Shown: one piece after another, positions 29,113-41,222 of the stretch
Layout: every line of letters starts with the position of its first letter
How positions within the stretch are numbered: the stretch's first letter is position 1
Source of the DNA: Spiroplasma phoeniceum
GTDB lineage: Bacteria; Bacillota_I; Bacilli_A; Mycoplasmatales; Mycoplasmataceae
Assembly: GCA_026239495.1 (NCBI GenBank)
Contig: CP110830.1
Coordinates: forward strand, 868,001 to 932,000
Direction: 5' to 3'
Length of the DNA stretch: 64,000 nucleotides
Translations under genes and position numbers: made by a program
Notes under the pieces: generated by a model
The model's database searches: none
Seen by the model: only the letters and a program-made list of their open reading frames with translations
What the model was told of the DNA's origin: nothing

Positions 29113-30345
29113 TTATCAACTACGACGAACAAATGGTGGTAAATCATCATCTTCATCGTCATGTTCAACGACTTGATTATTATTAAAATTTTCTCGTCAC
29201 GGATTAATCCGAAGGTTTGCATTCGCTGTTTCACGTTCAGCATTTTCGGATAAATTAGTGAAATAACTTGGCCGTTTACGAGTAACATCTTGATCGTTCT
29301 CATCACTAACCTCGGCACCCAGTGTTGGTCTTAGTGCTTGTGCTTCGTATTCTTCAGTTGGAGCGCGATAACTATTATCTGGATTAGTAAAATTTTGTTC
29401 TTCATCGAACCCAGTTGCGATAACAGTTACAATCATTTCATCATCTAAATGCTCATTAACTGCTGTTCCAAAAATAATATTAACTTCACCACCAATTGCT
29501 TGTTTAACAATATCAACAGCATCATTAGCATCATTTAAGGTTAAGGTATTACCACCAGTAACATTAATAATAGCATCACGAGCACCACGAATTGATGCTT
29601 CTAATAACGGAGAAATAATTGCTTTATTGGCGGCTTCAATTGCTTTATCTTTGCCTGAACCAATCCCAATGCCAAATAAAGCATTCCCTTTATTTTTCAT
29701 AACGGTCTTAATATCTGCAAAGTCTAAATTAATTAAGGATGGTACTGCAATTAAATCAGTAATTGTTTGAACTCCTTGGCGCAAAATATTATCTGCTTCT
29801 TTGAATGAATCTTTTAATGGGACACCCCCAATTACTTCTAATAAGCGATCATTTGAAATAATAATTAATGAATCAACATGTTTACGTAGTTCTTCGGTTC
29901 CTTGAATAGCATAACTATTGCGCGCGCGGCCTTCAAATGAAAATGGCGTTGTAATAATTCCAACGGTTAAAGCACCTTGTTCTCTGGCAATTTTTGCAAT
30001 AATAGGAGCAGCCCCGGTTCCAGTTCCACCACCCATTCCAGCTGCGACAAAAACCATATCTGCCCTTTTTAAAGCGTCTTTAATTTCCTCTGATGATTCA
30101 ATTGCTGCTTGACGACCAACATCAGGATTAGCGCCCGCTCCTAGCCCTTTTGATGTTTCTTTACCTAATACAATTTTATTTTTTGACTTTGAAACACTAA
30201 TAATCTGGGCATCAGTATTAGCAACAATAAATTCAACCCCTTGTACGCCTGCTTCAATCATCCGATTGACAGCATTATTACCAGCACCACCAATGCCGAT
30301 GACTTTTATTGACGCGACTTGTTCATAATTATCAAAATTGTCCAT
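29113..30345 (-). CDS. ftsZ: Cell-division GTPase FtsZ
   Basis: 410 residues; TGA read as Trp adds 26 residues beyond the standard-code end. Tubulin-type GTPase: [30 protein letters not shown] (tubulin signature), and a T7 loop with [11 protein letters not shown]. The variable linker ends in an acidic patch and [10 protein letters not shown], the C-terminal peptide that binds FtsA and SepF. RBS GGAGG before ATG 30345. In the ftsA-ftsZ-sepF order. Confidence 0.95.
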
Positions 30346-30381
30346 AACCTTAATTCCTCCATTTTTTATATATTATACTAT

Positions 30382-31728
30382 TTATTTAATATTTTGGTAG
30401 TATTTTTGTTGATATTGTTGCGAACCGTTTAAATGCTGTTTACTTAGCGTCATAACCCCTTGTGCCGGGTTAGCATTGCCGCCTGGTTGATGATGCTCAC
30501 CATATTTGTCATTTCGCGGTCCTTTTTTATCACCATTATTATTTAAATAACTAATATAACGATGATCAACCGATTGAATATTTGTTGCACTAACTTTATT
30601 TGATAAATGTTGATAATAAATATTTCCCAATAAGCTAGTACATCATGTTTCTTTTGCTCCTAATGTTGAAGCAATATAAACGGTAACATTTTTATCTTTA
30701 TTTAACGTCAACAAATTTTCTTTAAACCCACTAATTCGTAAAATTTCACCAACAACAACCACTGGATAGTTATAGCGCCCTAAGCTATTAGCTAACTTTT
30801 CACTCAATGTTTCCATTTCTTCTGTTAAAACATGATTAACAATTCGTTTTAAATCATAATGGGTAAAATTTAATTGTGTTTGTTGCTGTTGATCATATTT
30901 GCTATAAATAATTAAATTATCTTTACTATTATTATTTAAATTAATAATTTTATATAAATATTTTAGCGCTTGCTTATTATCACAACTTAAGGCACTACGT
31001 AATCGCGTAATTATTTTTTTAATACCACCCGGAATAATAATTTGTTCACATAAAGTTTCACGAACAAAAACATAAGCGATAATATTATCATAATCTCAAT
31101 TAATAATTGTAATTCCATTTTGCAAATCAACTGGTGATGCAATATTTAACGCAAGACTAAACCCTTCTGGAAGGATACCCATAACTTCAACTTTGGCATA
31201 TTTAATTATCGCAAAAATACTTTGAATAATCTGTTTTTTTGTTACATAAACAATTGCCTTAATACTTACTTTGTGCGCCGCCTGCCCTATTGGTGGCGCT
31301 GATAATGCTTTTTGTTCATTAAGAATGTAGCGATATGGTCTAATAAAAAAAGCAGTTTTATCATCTAATAAGGGAACTTCTTTTGCTAGTGTAATTAATG
31401 AATCAATATCATTCTTCGTAATTAGACGATTATGTGTTAAATTTAGCATTTTGGTTGAAGTTTTAATTGTGATATTGTTTGTTGGAATAGTAATTGCCAC
31501 CCGTTCAATTACAATTCCTAATTGTCGATTTGCATCTTTAATTAAATTAACTAATTTTTTAGCCACATTTTTTTCATCAATAATGATACCATTATCACAA
31601 AAATGATATTCAAGATGCCTTTTATAAAGCACTTTAATTTGTGATTTAGTATAAACACCAACCATAAAACTAAAGCTATAATTTTTAATTTCTAACACAG
31701 CATATACTTCTTTTAAATTATATTCCAC
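30382..31728 (-). CDS. ftsA: Cell-division ATPase FtsA
   Basis: 448 residues with GTG start at 31728 (RBS AAAAGGAG 9 nt upstream; an in-frame TTG lies directly on the RBS and is less likely). Actin-fold domains: AVLEIKNYSFSFMVGVYT (phosphate loop region), then a 1C-like domain with KMLNLTHNRLITKNDID, and INWDYDNIIAYVF for phosphate 2. Diverged as in Mollicutes. The C-terminal ~80 residues are Asn/Gln-rich and no clear membrane helix is seen. Lies between rsmH and ftsZ. Confidence 0.8.
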
Positions 31729-31759
31729 TTCGTTCAACTCCTTTTCAAATTTTAGAATA

Positions 31760-32701
31760 TTATTTCACCCTTTCTAATATTCTTAATTTAGCACTTGTAC
31801 TTCGATGGTTGTTTGTTTGTTCAGTTACCGAAGGTACAATTGCTTTCTTAGTAATAATCTGATAATCACTTTCAAAATGTGATATTACTGGTAGCTGTTG
31901 ATTTATTTCATAATTAGGATCTTTTGTTAAACTTTGAAAATATTTTTTAACAATACGATCTTCTAATGAATGAAACGAAATTACAACTAATCGACCATGC
32001 ACCGCTAATAAAGTTGTTGCTTGTCGTAATGATTCTTGTAAAACAAATAACTCTTGATTTACTTCAATTCGTAATGCTTGAAAAACTCGTTTTGCTGGAT
32101 GTTTTGCCTTTTTTAAAATCTTTTGTGGCAAACTTTTTTTAATAATTTCAATAAGATGGAAAGTAGTAACAATTTCTTGTTCATTACGAACAATAACAAT
32201 GTTTTTTGCAATTACTTTTGCAAATGGTTCTTCACCATAATCTTGAAAAAGTTTTACTAAAGCTTCTTGCGAATAAGTATTAACGATGTTTTTTGCTGTT
32301 AATCCTTGATGTTGATTCATCCGCATGTCCAATGGACTATCATAGCGATAACTAAACCCACGGTTATCATCATCTAATTGTGGTGATGATACTCCGAGGT
32401 CATATAAAAAACCATTAACTGCTTTAACATGTCGTAGTTGAAATTCAGCAGCTAAATTAACAAAATTATTTTTAATAATTTCATAATTACGATATTTACT
32501 CTTCTGTAAAATTTCTTCAGAAGCAACAATTGCTACTTCATCTTGCTCAAAGCAATATAACTTTCCATTTGGAATATGCTTTAAAATTTCAAGACTATGT
32601 CCGGCTCGTCCTAAGGTACAATCAACATAAATTCCATTTTTTTGAACATTTAAACCTGCAATTACTTCTTGTAATAAGACTGTCTGATGTTTAAATTCCA
32701 T
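31760..32701 (-). CDS. rsmH: 16S rRNA (cytosine-1402-N4)-methyltransferase
   Basis: 313 residues, the standard length. SAM-dependent: DCTLGRAGHSLEIL (motif I), LYDLGVSSPQLDD, GFSYRYDSPLDMRM, and VISFHSLEDRIVKKYF near the C-terminus, all diagnostic for RsmH/MraW. Placed after mraZ with a 3-nt gap, as in the classical division cluster. No TGA codons, intact. Confidence 0.95.
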   Translation of the reverse strand: MEFKHQTVLLQEVIAGLNVQKNGIYVDCTLGRAGHSLEILKHIPNGKLYCFEQDEVAIVASEEILQKSKYRNYEIIKNNFVNLAAEFQLRHVKAVNGFLYDLGVSSPQLDDDNRGFSYRYDSPLDMRMNQHQGLTAKNIVNTYSQEALVKLFQDYGEEPFAKVIAKNIVIVRNEQEIVTTFHLIEIIKKSLPQKILKKAKHPAKRVFQALRIEVNQELFVLQESLRQATTLLAVHGRLVVISFHSLEDRIVKKYFQSLTKDPNYEINQQLPVISHFESDYQIITKKAIVPSVTEQTNNHRSTSAKLRILERVK

Positions 32702-32704
32702 ACG

Positions 32705-33136
32705 TTAAATTTTTTCCTCAAAATTTTTTGCCGCTTCTTCGATTCCTGGCGCTTGTTCGATGTATACTTCTCAAACTTTCGTATCTCATAATTCTAAGTG
32801 GTCATTGTTTCCAATAATAACAACATCTTTTGTAATATTTGCTTTATTTTGCAAAATGGACGAAATTTTAATTCGTCCAGCATTATCGAAAGTAGTTTCA
32901 TCAGACATTGACATAATTTTTCTTGTCAAAGCCCTTCCTTCGGCTGTGGCTTGTCCAGTTGAAGCAACTTTTTCTGTTCACTTTAATCATTCAGCTTCAT
33001 TACGAACATCAATACAGCTATCAAAACCAAGAGAAATAAAGACTTTATCATCTTTAAACTGTTCTCTCATTTTAGAAGGAATTGTTAATCGTCCTTTATC
33101 GTCTAATGTATGATTGTAAGTTCCTAATAATGCCAT
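32705..33136 (-). CDS. mraZ: Transcriptional regulator MraZ
   Basis: 143 residues, full length. Two AbrB-like halves, each with the D-x-x-x-R signature: LDDKGRLTIPSKMRE and DNAGRIKISSIL. MraZ binds direct repeats in front of its own operon and controls division genes. ATG 33136 with GGGGAGAATGGGGC upstream acting as RBS. First gene of the mraZ-rsmH-ftsA-ftsZ series. The ~200 nt upstream hold no gene, only a short GTCC/GGAC hairpin. Confidence 0.93.
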
Positions 33137-33344
33137 TTTGCCCCATTCTCCCCCACTTTCATACATATTGTATTATAATCTTTACGATATTGCAATACTT
33201 TTCCCAAAAAATTTTTTACAAAAAAAAATAGTCCCACTGCTGGACCAATAATTTAACGTCTTTTTTAAACAAGATAAATTATAAATACAAAAATTAGTTA
33301 AAAAAAGAATCTCTTGATCCTCTACTATAATTAGTTATTATAAA

Positions 33345-33521
33345 CTAATCAACTCTAATAACTTCTTTATCCTTATAGTATCCACATTCACGACAAACTC
33401 TGTGTGGTTTAATTAATGCTCCACAATTTTTACATGCTATCAAAGTTGCTCCAACTAATTTAAAATGTGTTCGGCGTTTTCTTTTTGCCTGTTTGGATGT
33501 TTTTCGAAATGGTACGGCCAT
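33345..33521 (-). CDS. rpmF: 50S ribosomal protein L32
   Basis: 58 residues: [19 protein letters not shown], then a zinc knuckle with CKNCG and CRECGYY. Full length. The ATG overlaps the yceD stop (TAATG), the usual yceD-rpmF coupling. A GATTAGTT/AACTAATT stem right after the coding part may terminate transcription. Confidence 0.95.
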   Translation of the reverse strand: MAVPFRKTSKQAKRKRRTHFKLVGATLIACKNCGALIKPHRVCRECGYYKDKEVIRVD

Positions 33522-33794
33522 TATTTCTCCTCCTTTGTTGTTTTAACTAATTTTTCGTGTAATTGTTCTCATCTTGAATCCGCTTGATACGCTGCAAATT
33601 CTTCTTCAGAAAAAAATTGCCAAGTTGAATCACCAGTAATTATTTTATCACTATTTTTAGATAAATTAATAGGAATATTCATAATTATTTTATTTCACGC
33701 ATATTTTATTATATCAAAATTTTGCTCATTTAAATAATTAATATCACTTTTTTTATAAAAGGCATCATGTGCGATGAAGCTCCAAAAAAACAAT
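33521..33794 (-). pseudogene. yceD: YceD (DUF177), 3' part only
   Basis: The C-terminal ~85 residues of a DUF177 protein (FIAHDAFYKKSDINYL, then NIPINLSKNSDKII, ending [17 protein letters not shown]) remain. Upstream the frame hits a stop and the phage terminal repeat starts at 33,819, so the first half is gone. YceD accompanies L32 in ribosome assembly. The family call rests mainly on overlap with rpmF and C-terminal resemblance. Confidence 0.65.
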
Positions 33795-33818
33795 AATTGC
33801 GAATTAATTTATTGATTC

Positions 33819-33969
33819 AGAGAAAGGACGGCATATTAAATTCTTAAAATAGAAACTTTTTATTACAACTTTTTGATACCCTCTTTAAGTTTAAACATTT
33901 ATTAAATATCTTAGAAATATTTACAAAGTGTACCTGTTTTTATCCTAATTTAAGGTGTTGTCCTTTCTT
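33819..33969. repeat. Phage terminal inverted-repeat region (copy 2)
   Basis: Same AGAGAAAGGAC inverted arms as at 11,607-11,761 in opposite orientation, next to the broken yceD gene. Confidence 0.7.
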
Positions 33970-34031
33970 TGTTTCAATTAATTAATTTGGCTAATAAATA
34001 AAAAAAATAATATAAAAGAAAGGAATGGGTA

Positions 34032-34271
34032 ATGAAAAATAGTAGGCAACAAAAAATATGTGATGTTAATGATTGCTATAAAGCAATATCATTCATTACT
34101 GAAGAATTTTTATCAAATAAAGTTTTGTGAACTTGTGACAAATATAAAGATTTATTAAATAAAACTAAAAATTGAAAGCAAAAAAAGTTTTATCATAAAC
34201 TAGAAAATTCAAAAATTATCTTTGATTGAGAAACTGGTTTTTTAAAACTTAAATTTTATAAAACAACTTAA
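34032..34271 (+). CDS. Small Cys/His zinc-site phage protein (copy 2)
   Basis: 79 residues with CDVNDC and a C-x2-K/H variant: CDKY replaces CEKH, so one zinc ligand is lost. RBS GAAAGG before ATG 34032. Intact in code 4 with three TGA Trp. Followed directly by the non-coding block. Confidence 0.55.
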
Positions 34272-34654
34272 TGTATTGTGGAACGGTTATTTGTTAATAA
34301 CTAAGTACTAAGTGGATTTATATAATTCACTTTTCACAGCCGTCCTAGGCGAGTCCTGAAATGGTGCATGAGGAAGTATTTAAATAGGCATTGGTTTATT
34401 AGAACTAAACGATAGTCGTGATAAGTACGAGGTCAACATCGAACGAAAATAAATATTGAGATGGCAACTTTATAAATAAATTTGCGATAGATATTACTTC
34501 TTAGAAGTGACAGCGGTTTAAAAACCACAAAGTCAGCATTAGGTTCTTAAAGGTGCAAGTGAATTTATTTTAAAAACTGAACGCTTTGACCTGAAATGGT
34601 GCGGATGAAGAGACATAATTATCTGGCTCCACAAAGAAAAAACTACTTTCGATT
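34272..34654 (+). ncRNA. Conserved structured non-coding block of the phage (copy 2)
   Basis: Shares with copies 1 and 3 the segments CGATAGTCGTGATAAGT, TTTGCGATAGATATTACTTC and TTGACCTGAAATGGTGCGG. The GCCA/TGGC stem here becomes GTCA/AGGT, retaining wobble pairs. Interrupted at 34,658 by an IS inserted in GATTATT. Confidence 0.5.
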
Positions 34655-34657
34655 ATT

Positions 34658-35123
34658 AGACTTCTTGCATAACCTATTAAAAAATTGCAAATATTTGTAA
34701 AAAGACGCTAATAGAAAAATATAATTTTAATTAATTATGTTTTTTATTTAAAAATTTAATATTTTGCCACAACAAAAAATTAATTTATTATTTAAATTCT
34801 TTAATTTTAAATAAATCTTCTATGATAACTGCAAATTATAAATTGAAGCAATTAAATTAAATCTTAAACTAAATCGTTTTCTTTGATTACGATATTTTTC
34901 TGTAATAATTTTAAATTTTTTAAGAATAGCAAAAATATTTTCAATAATAATTCTCATTTTTGAAACTATTCTATTACGTTGTTTTTGTACTTTATTTAAA
35001 GGGTTTTTCTTTGTTTTTTTTGTAGGTATTAGAACATTATTGTGAATTTTTTGAATTCCTTGATAACCACTATCAACTATTAATTTGGTATTTTTTAAAA
35101 TTGAGATTTTTGATTCTTTAAAT
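34658..35123 (-). mobile_element. IS5-like type B, 3' part (inverted)
   Basis: Right end AGACTTCTTGCATAACCTATT and the C-terminal half of the transposase (minus strand). Broken at 35,124 by a type A copy inserted after AAT. Confidence 0.8.
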
Positions 35124-36060
35124 AGACTTCTTGCGATACCTGGTTTTATTATTAAAATATTATTATAAAATATAATTTATGAAAATATTAAATTATGAAA
35201 TTTGATGAATTTAAAAATATTAATGATAAAGAATGATTAAGATTAACAGGAATAAAACAAGATATTTTTAATAAAATGTTAAATATTTTACAAGTAGCTG
35301 AAATAGAAAAATTTAAAAAAGGCGGCAAAGCTAATAAATTATCACTAGAAAATCGATTATTGATGACTTTATCGTATTGACGAGAATATCGAACTTATTT
35401 TCATCTTGGAAAAAATTTCGGAATTAGTGAAGCTAATTGTTATCGCAATATCAAGTGAATTGAAAATATTTTAATTAAACACCCTGATTTTCAGCAAGTT
35501 GCTGGTAAAAAAGCACTAATAAATGATTATTTTAATGATAAAACTATTATTATTGATGCTACCGAAACCCCAATCCAACGCCCAAAAAAAGACAAAAACA
35601 ATCTTATTCTGGTAAAAAGAAAAAACACACTATTAAAACACAAGTAATTATCGAACAAGAAACCAAAAAAATTATTGCAACAAGTTTTTCGCTTGGAAAA
35701 AAACATGATTATGCTTTATTTAAAGAATCAAAAATCGCAATTTTAAAAAATACCAAATTAATAGTTGATAGTGGTTATCAAGGAATACAAAAAATTCACA
35801 ATAATGTTATAATGCCCACAAAGAAAACTAAGAAAAAACATTTAAATAAAGAACAAAAACAACATAATAGACTAGTTTCAAAAATAAGAATTATTATTGA
35901 AAATATTTTTGCTATTCTTAAAAAATTTAAAATTATTACAGAAAAATATAGAAATCGTAGAAAACGATTTAGTTTAAGATTTAATTTAATTGCTTCAATT
36001 TATAATTTACAATTATTATAGTTATCATAAAAGATTTATTTAAAATTAACAAATTTGAAT
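35124..36060 (+). mobile_element. IS5-like type A copy lacking its right end
   Basis: Left end AGACTTCTTGCGATACC, orfA and orfB including the A7 frameshift site. The last ~135 bp are missing because a type B copy begins at 36,061. Confidence 0.85.
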
Positions 36061-36623
36061 AGACTTCTTGCATAACCTAATCTAATTATTTCAAAATTCC
36101 TATAAAATATTTTTAAATTAAAATAGAAATTATAGGAGATTAAAATTATGAAATTTGATAAATTTAATTTTATTAATGATAAAGAATTATTGCGATTAAC
36201 CGGAGCAAAATAGAAAAATTTAAAAAAGGTGGCAAAACTAATAAATTATCACTATAAAATCGGCTACTGATGACTTTATCGTATTGACGAGAATATCGGA
36301 CTTATTTTCATCTTGCTAAAAGTTTTGATATTAGTGAATCTAGTTGTTATAGCAATATCAAGTGAATTGAAGATATTTTAATTAAACAATCTGATTTTCA
36401 AAAACTCGCTAGTAAAAAATCACTAATAAATGATTATTTTAATGATAAAACTATTATTATTGATGCTACCGAAACCCCAATCCAACGCCCAAAAAAAACA
36501 AAAACAATCTTATTCTGGTAAAAAAAAACACACAATTAAAACACAAGTAATTATCGAACAAGAAACCAAAAAAATTATTGCAACAATTTTTTCGCTTGGA
36601 AAAAAACATGATTATGCTTTATT
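36061..36623 (+). mobile_element. IS5-like type B copy with internal deletion
   Basis: Left end and orfA start (MKFDKFNFINDKELLRLTGA), then an internal deletion that joins GGAGCAAAA to TAGAAAAATTT. Cut at 36,624 by an inverted type A copy. Confidence 0.8.
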
Positions 36624-37693
36624 AGACTTCTTGCATAACCCATTAAAATAATTTCAAATATTTGTAAAAAGGGGTTAATATAAAATTATAATTTTAATTA
36701 ATTATGTCTTTTATTTAAAAATTTAATATTTTGCCACAACGAAAAATTATTTTATTATTCAAATTCGTTAATTTTAAATAAATCTTTTATGATAACTATA
36801 ATAATTGTAAATTATAAATTGAAGCAATTAAATTAAATCTTAAACTAAATCGTTTTCTACGATTTCTATATTTTTCTGTAATAATTTTAAATTTTTTAAG
36901 AATAGCAAAAATATTTTCAATAATAATTCTTATTTTTGAAACTAGTCTATTATGTTGTTTTTGTTCTTTATTTAAATGTTTTTTCTTAGTTTTCTTTGTA
37001 GGTATTAGAACATTATTGTGAATTTTTTGAATTCCTTGATAACCACTATCAACTATTAATTTGGTATTTTTTAAAATTGAAATTTTTGATTCTTTAAATA
37101 AAGCATAATCATGTTTTTTTCCAAGCGAAAAACTTGTTGCAATAATTTTTTTGGTTTCTTGTTCGATAATTACTTGTGTTTTAATAGTGTGTTTTTTCTT
37201 TTTACCAGAATAAGATTGTTTTTGTCTTTTTTTGGGCGTTGGATTGGGGTTTCGGTAACATCAATAATAATAGTTTTATCATTAAAATAATCATTTATTA
37301 GTGCTTTTTTATCAGCAACTTGCTGAAAATCAGGGTGTTTAATTAAAATATCTTCAATTCACTTGATATCGCGATAACAATTAGCTTCACTAATATCAAA
37401 ACTTTTAGCAAGATGAAAATAAGTCTGATATTCTCGTCAACACGATAAAGTCATCAGTGGCAGATTTTCTAGTGATAATTTATTAGTTTTGCCACCTTTT
37501 TTAAATTTTTCTATTTCAGCTACTTGTAAAATATTTAACATTTTATTAAAAATATCTTGTTTTATTCCTGTTAATCTTAATCATTCTTTATCATTAATAT
37601 TTTTAAATTCATCAAATTTCATAATTTAATATCCTCATAAATTATATTTTATAATAATATTTTAATAATAAAACCAGGTATCGCAAGAAGTCT
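36624..37693 (-). mobile_element. IS5-like type A, full-length 1,070 bp (inverted)
   Basis: Complete ends AGACTTCTTGC/GCAAGAAGTCT, 1,070 bp, flanked by ATT on both sides. Transposase frames present on the minus strand. Confidence 0.9.
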
Positions 37694-38762
37694 ATTGTAT
37701 AACCTAATCTAATTGTTTTAAAATTCCTATAAAATATTTTTAAATTAAAATAGAAATTATAGGAGATTAAAATTATGAAATTTGATAAATTTAATTTTAT
37801 TAATGATAGACAATTATTGCGATTAACCGGAGCAAAAAACCACTTTTAATAAAATGTTAAATATTTTACAAGTAGCTGAAATAGAAAAATTTAAAAAAGG
37901 TGGCAAAACTAATAAATTATCACTAGAAAATCTGCCACTGATGACTTTATCGTGTTGACGAGAATATCGAACTTATTTTCATCTTGCTAAAAGTTTTGAT
38001 ATTAGTGAAGCTAATTGTTATCGCAATATCAAGTGAATTGAAGATATTTTAATTAAACACCCTGATTTTCAGCAAGTTGCTGATAAAAAAGCACTAATAA
38101 ATGATTATTTTAATTATAAAACTATTATTATTGATGTTACCGAAACCCCAATCCAACGCCCAAAAAAAGACAAAAACAATCTTATTCTGGTAAAAAGAAA
38201 AAACACTCCATTAAAACACAAGTAATTATCGAACAAGAAACCAAAAAAAATTATTGCAACAAGTTTTTCGCTTGGAAAAAAACATGATTATGCTTTATTT
38301 AAAGAATCAAAAATTTCAATTTTAAAAAATACCAAATTAATAGTTGATAGTGGTTATCAAGGAATTCAAAAAATTCACAATAATGTTCTAATACCTACAA
38401 AAAAAACAAAGAAAAACCCTTTAAATAAAGTACAAAAACAACGTAATAGAATAGTTTCAAAAATGAGAATTATTATTGAAAATATTTTTGCTATTCTTAA
38501 AAAATTTAAAATTATTACAGAAAAATATCGTAATCGAAGAAAACGATTTAGTTTAAGATTTAATTTAATTGCTTCAATTTATAATTTGCAGTTAGCATAG
38601 AAGATTTATTTAAAATTAAAGAATTTAAATAATAAATTCATTTTTTGTTGTGGCAAAATATTAAATTTTTAAATAAAAAACATAATTAATTAAAATTATA
38701 TTTTTCTATTAGTGTCTTTTTACAAATATTTGCAATTTTTTAATAGGTTACGCAAGAAGTCT
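37694..38762 (+). mobile_element. IS5-like type B, near complete, frameshifted
   Basis: Lacks the first ~11 bp of the left repeat; right end GGTTACGCAAGAAGTCT is intact. orfA is shifted near its start (GCAAAAAACCACTTT), so it is inactive. Confidence 0.8.
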
Positions 38763-38829
38763 AATGAAATTAAAAAATAATACTGCTAATGAATTTTTAG
38801 AAAAATTTAAAGATATTGTTAAAAACAAT
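38763..38829 (+). other. 67-bp gene fragment trapped between IS copies
   Basis: Codes for MKLKNNTANEFLEKFKDIV and three further residues. The pattern could be the start of an IS256-type transposase or of a chromosomal gene; too short to decide. Confidence 0.35.
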
Positions 38830-39273
38830 AGACTTCTTGCATAACCTAATCTAATTATTTTAAAATTCCTATAAAATATTTTTAAATTAAAATAGAAATT
38901 ATAGGAGATTAAAATTATGAAATTTGATGAATTTAAAAATATTAATGATAAAGAATTATTGCGATTAACCGGAGCAAAAAAAGCTACTTTTAATAAAATG
39001 TTAAATATTTTACAAGTAGCTGAAATAGAAAAATTTAAAAAAGGTGGCAAAAATAATAAATTATCACTATAAAATCGGCTACTGATGACTTTATCGTATT
39101 GACGAGAATATCAGACTTATTTCCATCTTGCTAAAAGTTTTGATGTTAGTGAATCTAGTTGTTATCGCAATATCAAGTGAATTGAAGATATTTTAATTAA
39201 ACACTCTGATTTTCAACAACTCGCTGGTAAAAAATCGCTAATAAATGATTGTTTTAATGATAAAACTATTATT
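38830..39273 (+). mobile_element. IS5-like type B, 5' part
   Basis: Left end and orfA with a nonsense codon after KLSL; interrupted by the next type A copy inserted after ATT. Confidence 0.8.
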
Positions 39274-40343
39274 AGACTTCTTGCGATACCTGGTTTTATT
39301 ATTAAAATATTATTATAAAATATAATTTATGAGGATATTAAATTATGAAATTTGATGAATTTAAAAATATTAATGATAAAGAATGATTAAGATTAACAGG
39401 AATAAAACAAGATATTTTTAATAAAATGTTAGATATTTTACAAGTAGCTGAAATAGAAAAATTTAAAAAAGGTGGCAAAGCTAATAAATTATCACTAGAA
39501 AATCGATTATTGATGACTTTATCGTATTGACGAGAATATCGAACTTATTTTCATCTTGGAAAAAATTTCGGAATTAGTGAATCTAATTGTTATCGCAATA
39601 TCAAGTTAATTGAAGATATTTTAATTAAACACCCTGATTTTCAGCAAGTTGCTGGTAAAAAAGCACTAATAAATGATTATTTTAATGATAAAACTATTAT
39701 TATTGATGTTACCGAAACCCCAATCCAACGCCCAAAAAAAGACAAAAACAATCTTATTCTGGTAAAAAGAAAAAACACACTATTAAAACACAAGTAATTA
39801 TCGAACAAGAAACCAAAAAAATTATTGCAACAAGTTTTTCGCTTGGTAAAAAACACGATTATGCTTTATTTAAAGAATCAAAAATCGCAATTTTAAAAAA
39901 TACCAAATTAATAGTTGATAGTGGTTATCAAGGAATACAAAAAATTCACAATAATGTTATAATGCCCACAAAGAAAACTAAGAAAAAACATTTAAATAAA
40001 GAACAAAAACAACATAATAGACTAGTTTCAAAAATAAGAATTATTATTGAAAATATTTTTGCTATTCTTAAAAAATTTAAAATTATTACAGAAAAATATC
40101 GTAATCGAAGGAAACGATTTAGTTTAAGATTTAATTTAATTGCTTCAATTTATAATTTACAATTATTATAGTTATCATAAAAGATTTATTTAAAATTAAC
40201 GAATTTGAATAATAAAATAATTTTTCGTTGTGGCAAAATATTAAATTTTTAAATAAAAGACATAATTAATTAAAATTATAATTTTATATTAACCCCTTTT
40301 TACAAATATTTGAAATTATTTTAATGGGTTATGCAAGAAGTCT
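39274..40343 (+). mobile_element. IS5-like type A, full-length 1,070 bp
   Basis: Complete copy flanked by ATT direct repeats. Nearly identical to the copies at 43,371 and 49,815, so the family has moved recently. Confidence 0.92.
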
Positions 40344-40646
40344 ATTAATTTAATTGGGAAAATTAAAGGAATAATAACTGATAGAGGAAAAGAAATTAGT
40401 AAATGAAAAGAAATGGAAATATTTGCTGAAACACAAGTTTATTTTTTTAACCCTGGTAAATCACAACAAAAACCATTAATTGAGCATATGAACGGTGAAT
40501 TTAGATATTTACTTTCTAAGGGAACTGATTTTAATAATATTAGTCAAAAAATGATAGATTGATTAGTTAATGTTATAAACGATAAACTCCGACCATGTTT
40601 AAATTGACTAAGTGCAAATACAATGTTTTTACAAAATTTTAAATAA
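40344..40646 (+). pseudogene. IS30-family transposase, 3' fragment
   Basis: About 100 residues: GIITDRGKEISKWKEMEIFA (second catalytic Asp), FFNPGKSQQKPLIEHMNGEF (catalytic Glu), then a normal C-terminus. The 5' two thirds are lost at the IS border. Confidence 0.8.
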
Positions 40647-40824
40647 ATTTATTAGTTAAAATTTAATAAATTATTTTTAGTGTTCTTAAATATGAATAAA
40701 ATAAGATAAAATTACAAAAATTTAATTTTTTCTGAAAAAGTTGTTGCAATTTATTAAAAATATTTTATTATTAACTTAACAAGATATAAATTTGCCTTTT
40801 ATATCTACACAACACCATAATAAA

Positions 40825-40880
40825 TAAAAGTTTAGTAAAGTTCCTTTTTAGTTTTACTTACTTTTTGGGGTGCAGTCTAT
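40825..40880. mobile_element. Isolated end of the type D IS3-family element
   Basis: AAAGTTTAGTAAAGTTCC through TTTTTGGGGTGCAGT matches the end at about 17,990-18,045. No transposase adjoins. The rest of 40,647-40,824 shows no feature. Confidence 0.55.
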
Positions 40881-40881
40881 T

Positions 40882-41190
40882 TATTTTATTTTTATTATTG
40901 TAATTGCACCGCTTCTTATAGGTTGATTAATATTTGGTCTTATTTTATTAAGGTTTAAAAAGAAAAAAACAACATTAAAACCGCAGATGTTATTACGGAA
41001 AGTGTTAGATGACAATGATTTACAAGCTGTTAATATTGGATAACAAAGCCATATTGTTAAAGCGAGGAATTTTTCAAAAATAAGTAATGCTTTCATTATT
41101 CGTCGTACTGATGATAAATACCAAAGCATTGTAAAAATTTATGATATTATTTTTCATTTTTATTATTTTTATAACCAAAAAACAAAATAA
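40882..41190 (+). pseudogene. Membrane-protein remnant with in-frame TAA
   Basis: A hydrophobic span (FIIVIAPLLIGWLIFGLILL) then a basic tail, TAA at 41041-41043, and the frame continues (SHIVKARNFSKISNAFIIRR). No start codon; the upstream part was replaced by the IS end. Unidentified. Confidence 0.45.
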
Positions 41191-41222
41191 TCAAAACGCT
41201 TTTTTTGATTAAAATTTTTGTC

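Noticed and set aside
29097-29318. 73-codon minus-strand ORF at the end of ftsZ
   Set aside because: Out-of-frame reading of the ftsZ C-terminus; the code-4 ftsZ frame runs through it to FVRRSW.
32760-33113. 117-codon plus-strand ORF across mraZ
   Set aside because: Exact antisense of the well-conserved mraZ gene.
38748-39050. 100-codon minus-strand ORF, also at 61,543-61,884
   Set aside because: Antisense of the IS left end and orfA; repeats only because the IS repeats.
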